Positions 6,420 through 7,084 of a DNA stretch of 7,084 nt are shown here, piece by piece. The position numbers and the translations under genes are program-made. Source of the DNA: an uncultured Collinsella sp. Lineage in GTDB: Bacteria; Actinomycetota; Coriobacteriia; Coriobacteriales; Coriobacteriaceae. How positions within the stretch are numbered: position 1 is the first letter of the stretch; each line of letters begins with the position of its first letter. The notes beneath the pieces were generated by a model, which saw nothing but the letters and a program-made list of their open reading frames with translations, was not told where the DNA came from and did not search any database. The stretch spans positions 1 to 7,084 of the forward strand of contig CALGZX010000040.1 in assembly GCA_937934165.1 (NCBI GenBank), written 5' to 3'.

Positions 6420-6834
6420 GAATTATTGTCTCACTTAATGGACTTATTCTACCCACATTGCCGTCTAGAACCGCCATTAAACGTCCTACTGCGCGCCCCG
6501 TTACGCTCAGGCCGCCATGCAGTCGTGCGAACGAGGAAATCCCACACGGAAAAAGGGATTAGCACCAAGGCGCCTAGAGTTGGGCGATGTGGACTGTCGC
6601 AAAAAGCGATAATTCACACCGCCCATGTCTCGAATCAGCACTTCAAGGACGCGCTCGTGGGCGCAAGGGCGCGAGCACGTCTCCAAGGGGTACGAAATTA
6701 ACGGGTCGTAGCCAATCGTGTGACAATTACGACGCCAGGATAGAGTCCGGGAGAGCGTATGAAGAGTACGAACAAGTAGAACTGGGCATAGGGATCAGTC
6801 ACACAGGGTTTCCTAGAGAACTCCGGTTTAGAAA
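6420..6834. other. Intergenic region without a supported gene
   Basis: These 415 bases between the large minus-strand gene and the right repeat contain no ORF I can support. The frames open here lack a ribosome-binding site, overlap the neighbouring gene or read as unstructured Arg-rich sequence. The segment next to the gene presumably holds its promoter. Two structures are visible. One is an imperfect hairpin at 6647-6684 (core GCTCGTG at 6653-6659 with CGCGAGC, plus an outer GGA/TCC pairing). The other is a short TCGC-AAAAA-GCGA hairpin at 6597-6609. Neither has a T-run on the correct side for an intrinsic terminator. Confidence 0.5.
6647..6684. other. GC-rich imperfect hairpin
   Basis: Starting at GGACG, an outer stem of 3 + 2 pairs (with a 2-nt bulge) and one mismatch leads to a 7-bp inner stem of GCTCGTG with CGCGAGC, closed by a loop of about 10 nt. 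No U-tract follows in either direction. Its function is unknown; it could be the end of a vanished element or a remnant palindrome. Confidence 0.3.
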
Positions 6835-7084
6835 CTCGAAGAGGCGCAAGACGGCCTCATGTTGAAGCTCCCGTATCACGTATAGCCAACGAAGCGCGGA
6901 CGGGACGCCGCCAATGGCAAACGTCTCAGCAGTCAACTACTCCCCCTCCCCAACATTCCCCAGAAAGTTCGCTGATGTTGACTGGTGTTCCCGTAAAATA
7001 AACCGCAACATAAATATGTGCGGAGTGCTGGCCTGGAGCTGCCTTCGGACCCTATTGGCTGCTCACCGAGAGGCTCCGCTATGA
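6835..7084 (+). repeat. Direct repeat, right copy, runs to the window edge
   Basis: This is the same-orientation counterpart of 2982-3229, about 90% identical by eye, with identity rising to 55 of 55 bases over 7030-7084. It contains the same stem structure (outer arms GCGGAG 7020-7025 and CTCCGC 7074-7079, here fully paired), the GAGAGG site and an ATG at 7081-7083. The window ends one base into the next codon, which still matches the left copy. A second version of the signal-peptide ORF may therefore begin here. The sequence just upstream (before 6835) is unrelated to that before the left copy, so the left edge of the repeat is fairly sharp. Confidence 0.8.
7081..7084 (+). CDS. Probable start of a second secreted-peptide gene (cut)
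   Basis: Only the ATG and one more base are inside the window. The leader, the GAGAGG ribosome-binding site at 7 nt, and the start are identical to those of the 42-residue ORF at 3226. By analogy a related or longer secreted protein may start here. Nothing about its length or product can be seen. Confidence 0.25.

Noticed and set aside
6114..6865. Two plus-strand ORFs (195 and 92 residues) across the gene start and intergenic region
   Set aside because: One is mostly antisense to the phosphoesterase domain. The other is Arg/Ser-rich with no ribosome-binding site and no recognisable domain.

Overview
This 7.1 kb window looks like an accessory (mobile or defence-type) stretch of a moderately GC-rich bacterium. 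An actinobacterium, perhaps a gut coriobacterium, is my best guess. It rests only on the look of an IS256-type transposase remnant and on GC-rich codon use in the left half, so it is weak.

Layout. (1) Positions 1-1997, plus strand: a two-gene operon. The first gene is cut by the window edge and resembles the DUF6414 family. The second, 3 nt downstream, is a 398-residue Clp/Hsp100-type AAA+ ATPase with a single AAA module and an unrecognised N-terminal domain. (2) Positions 1998-2360: a junk junction holding the first ~53 codons of an IS256-type transposase that then breaks off, preceded by an inverted repeat with three competing arms. (3) Positions 2361-3122: a small unrecognised gene (possibly a distant DUF2971 relative) that stops at an in-frame TGA, although the same frame stays open and protein-like for 88 more codons. 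(4) Positions 2982-3229 and 6835-7084: two direct copies of a ~250 bp sequence, about 90% identical by eye. Their last 55 nt are identical and carry a stem structure, a ribosome-binding site and an ATG. In the left copy the ATG opens a 42-residue signal-peptide-like ORF; in the right copy the window ends at the ATG. (5) Positions 3381-6407, minus strand, between the two copies: a 1008-residue protein with an N-terminal calcineurin-like metallophosphoesterase joined to a STAND/NACHT-like P-loop NTPase and a long helical C-terminus. It is visibly AT-richer than the left half of the window.

Interpretation. The 1008-residue protein has the effector-NTPase-sensor layout of NLR-like bacterial immune proteins and is the best candidate for an undescribed system here. 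It appears to work as a single gene. The flanking direct repeats suggest that it is cargo which entered, or can leave, by recombination between the repeats. The DUF6414-AAA pair is a second, independent candidate conflict or stress module. No rRNA, tRNA, CRISPR array or complete insertion sequence was found.
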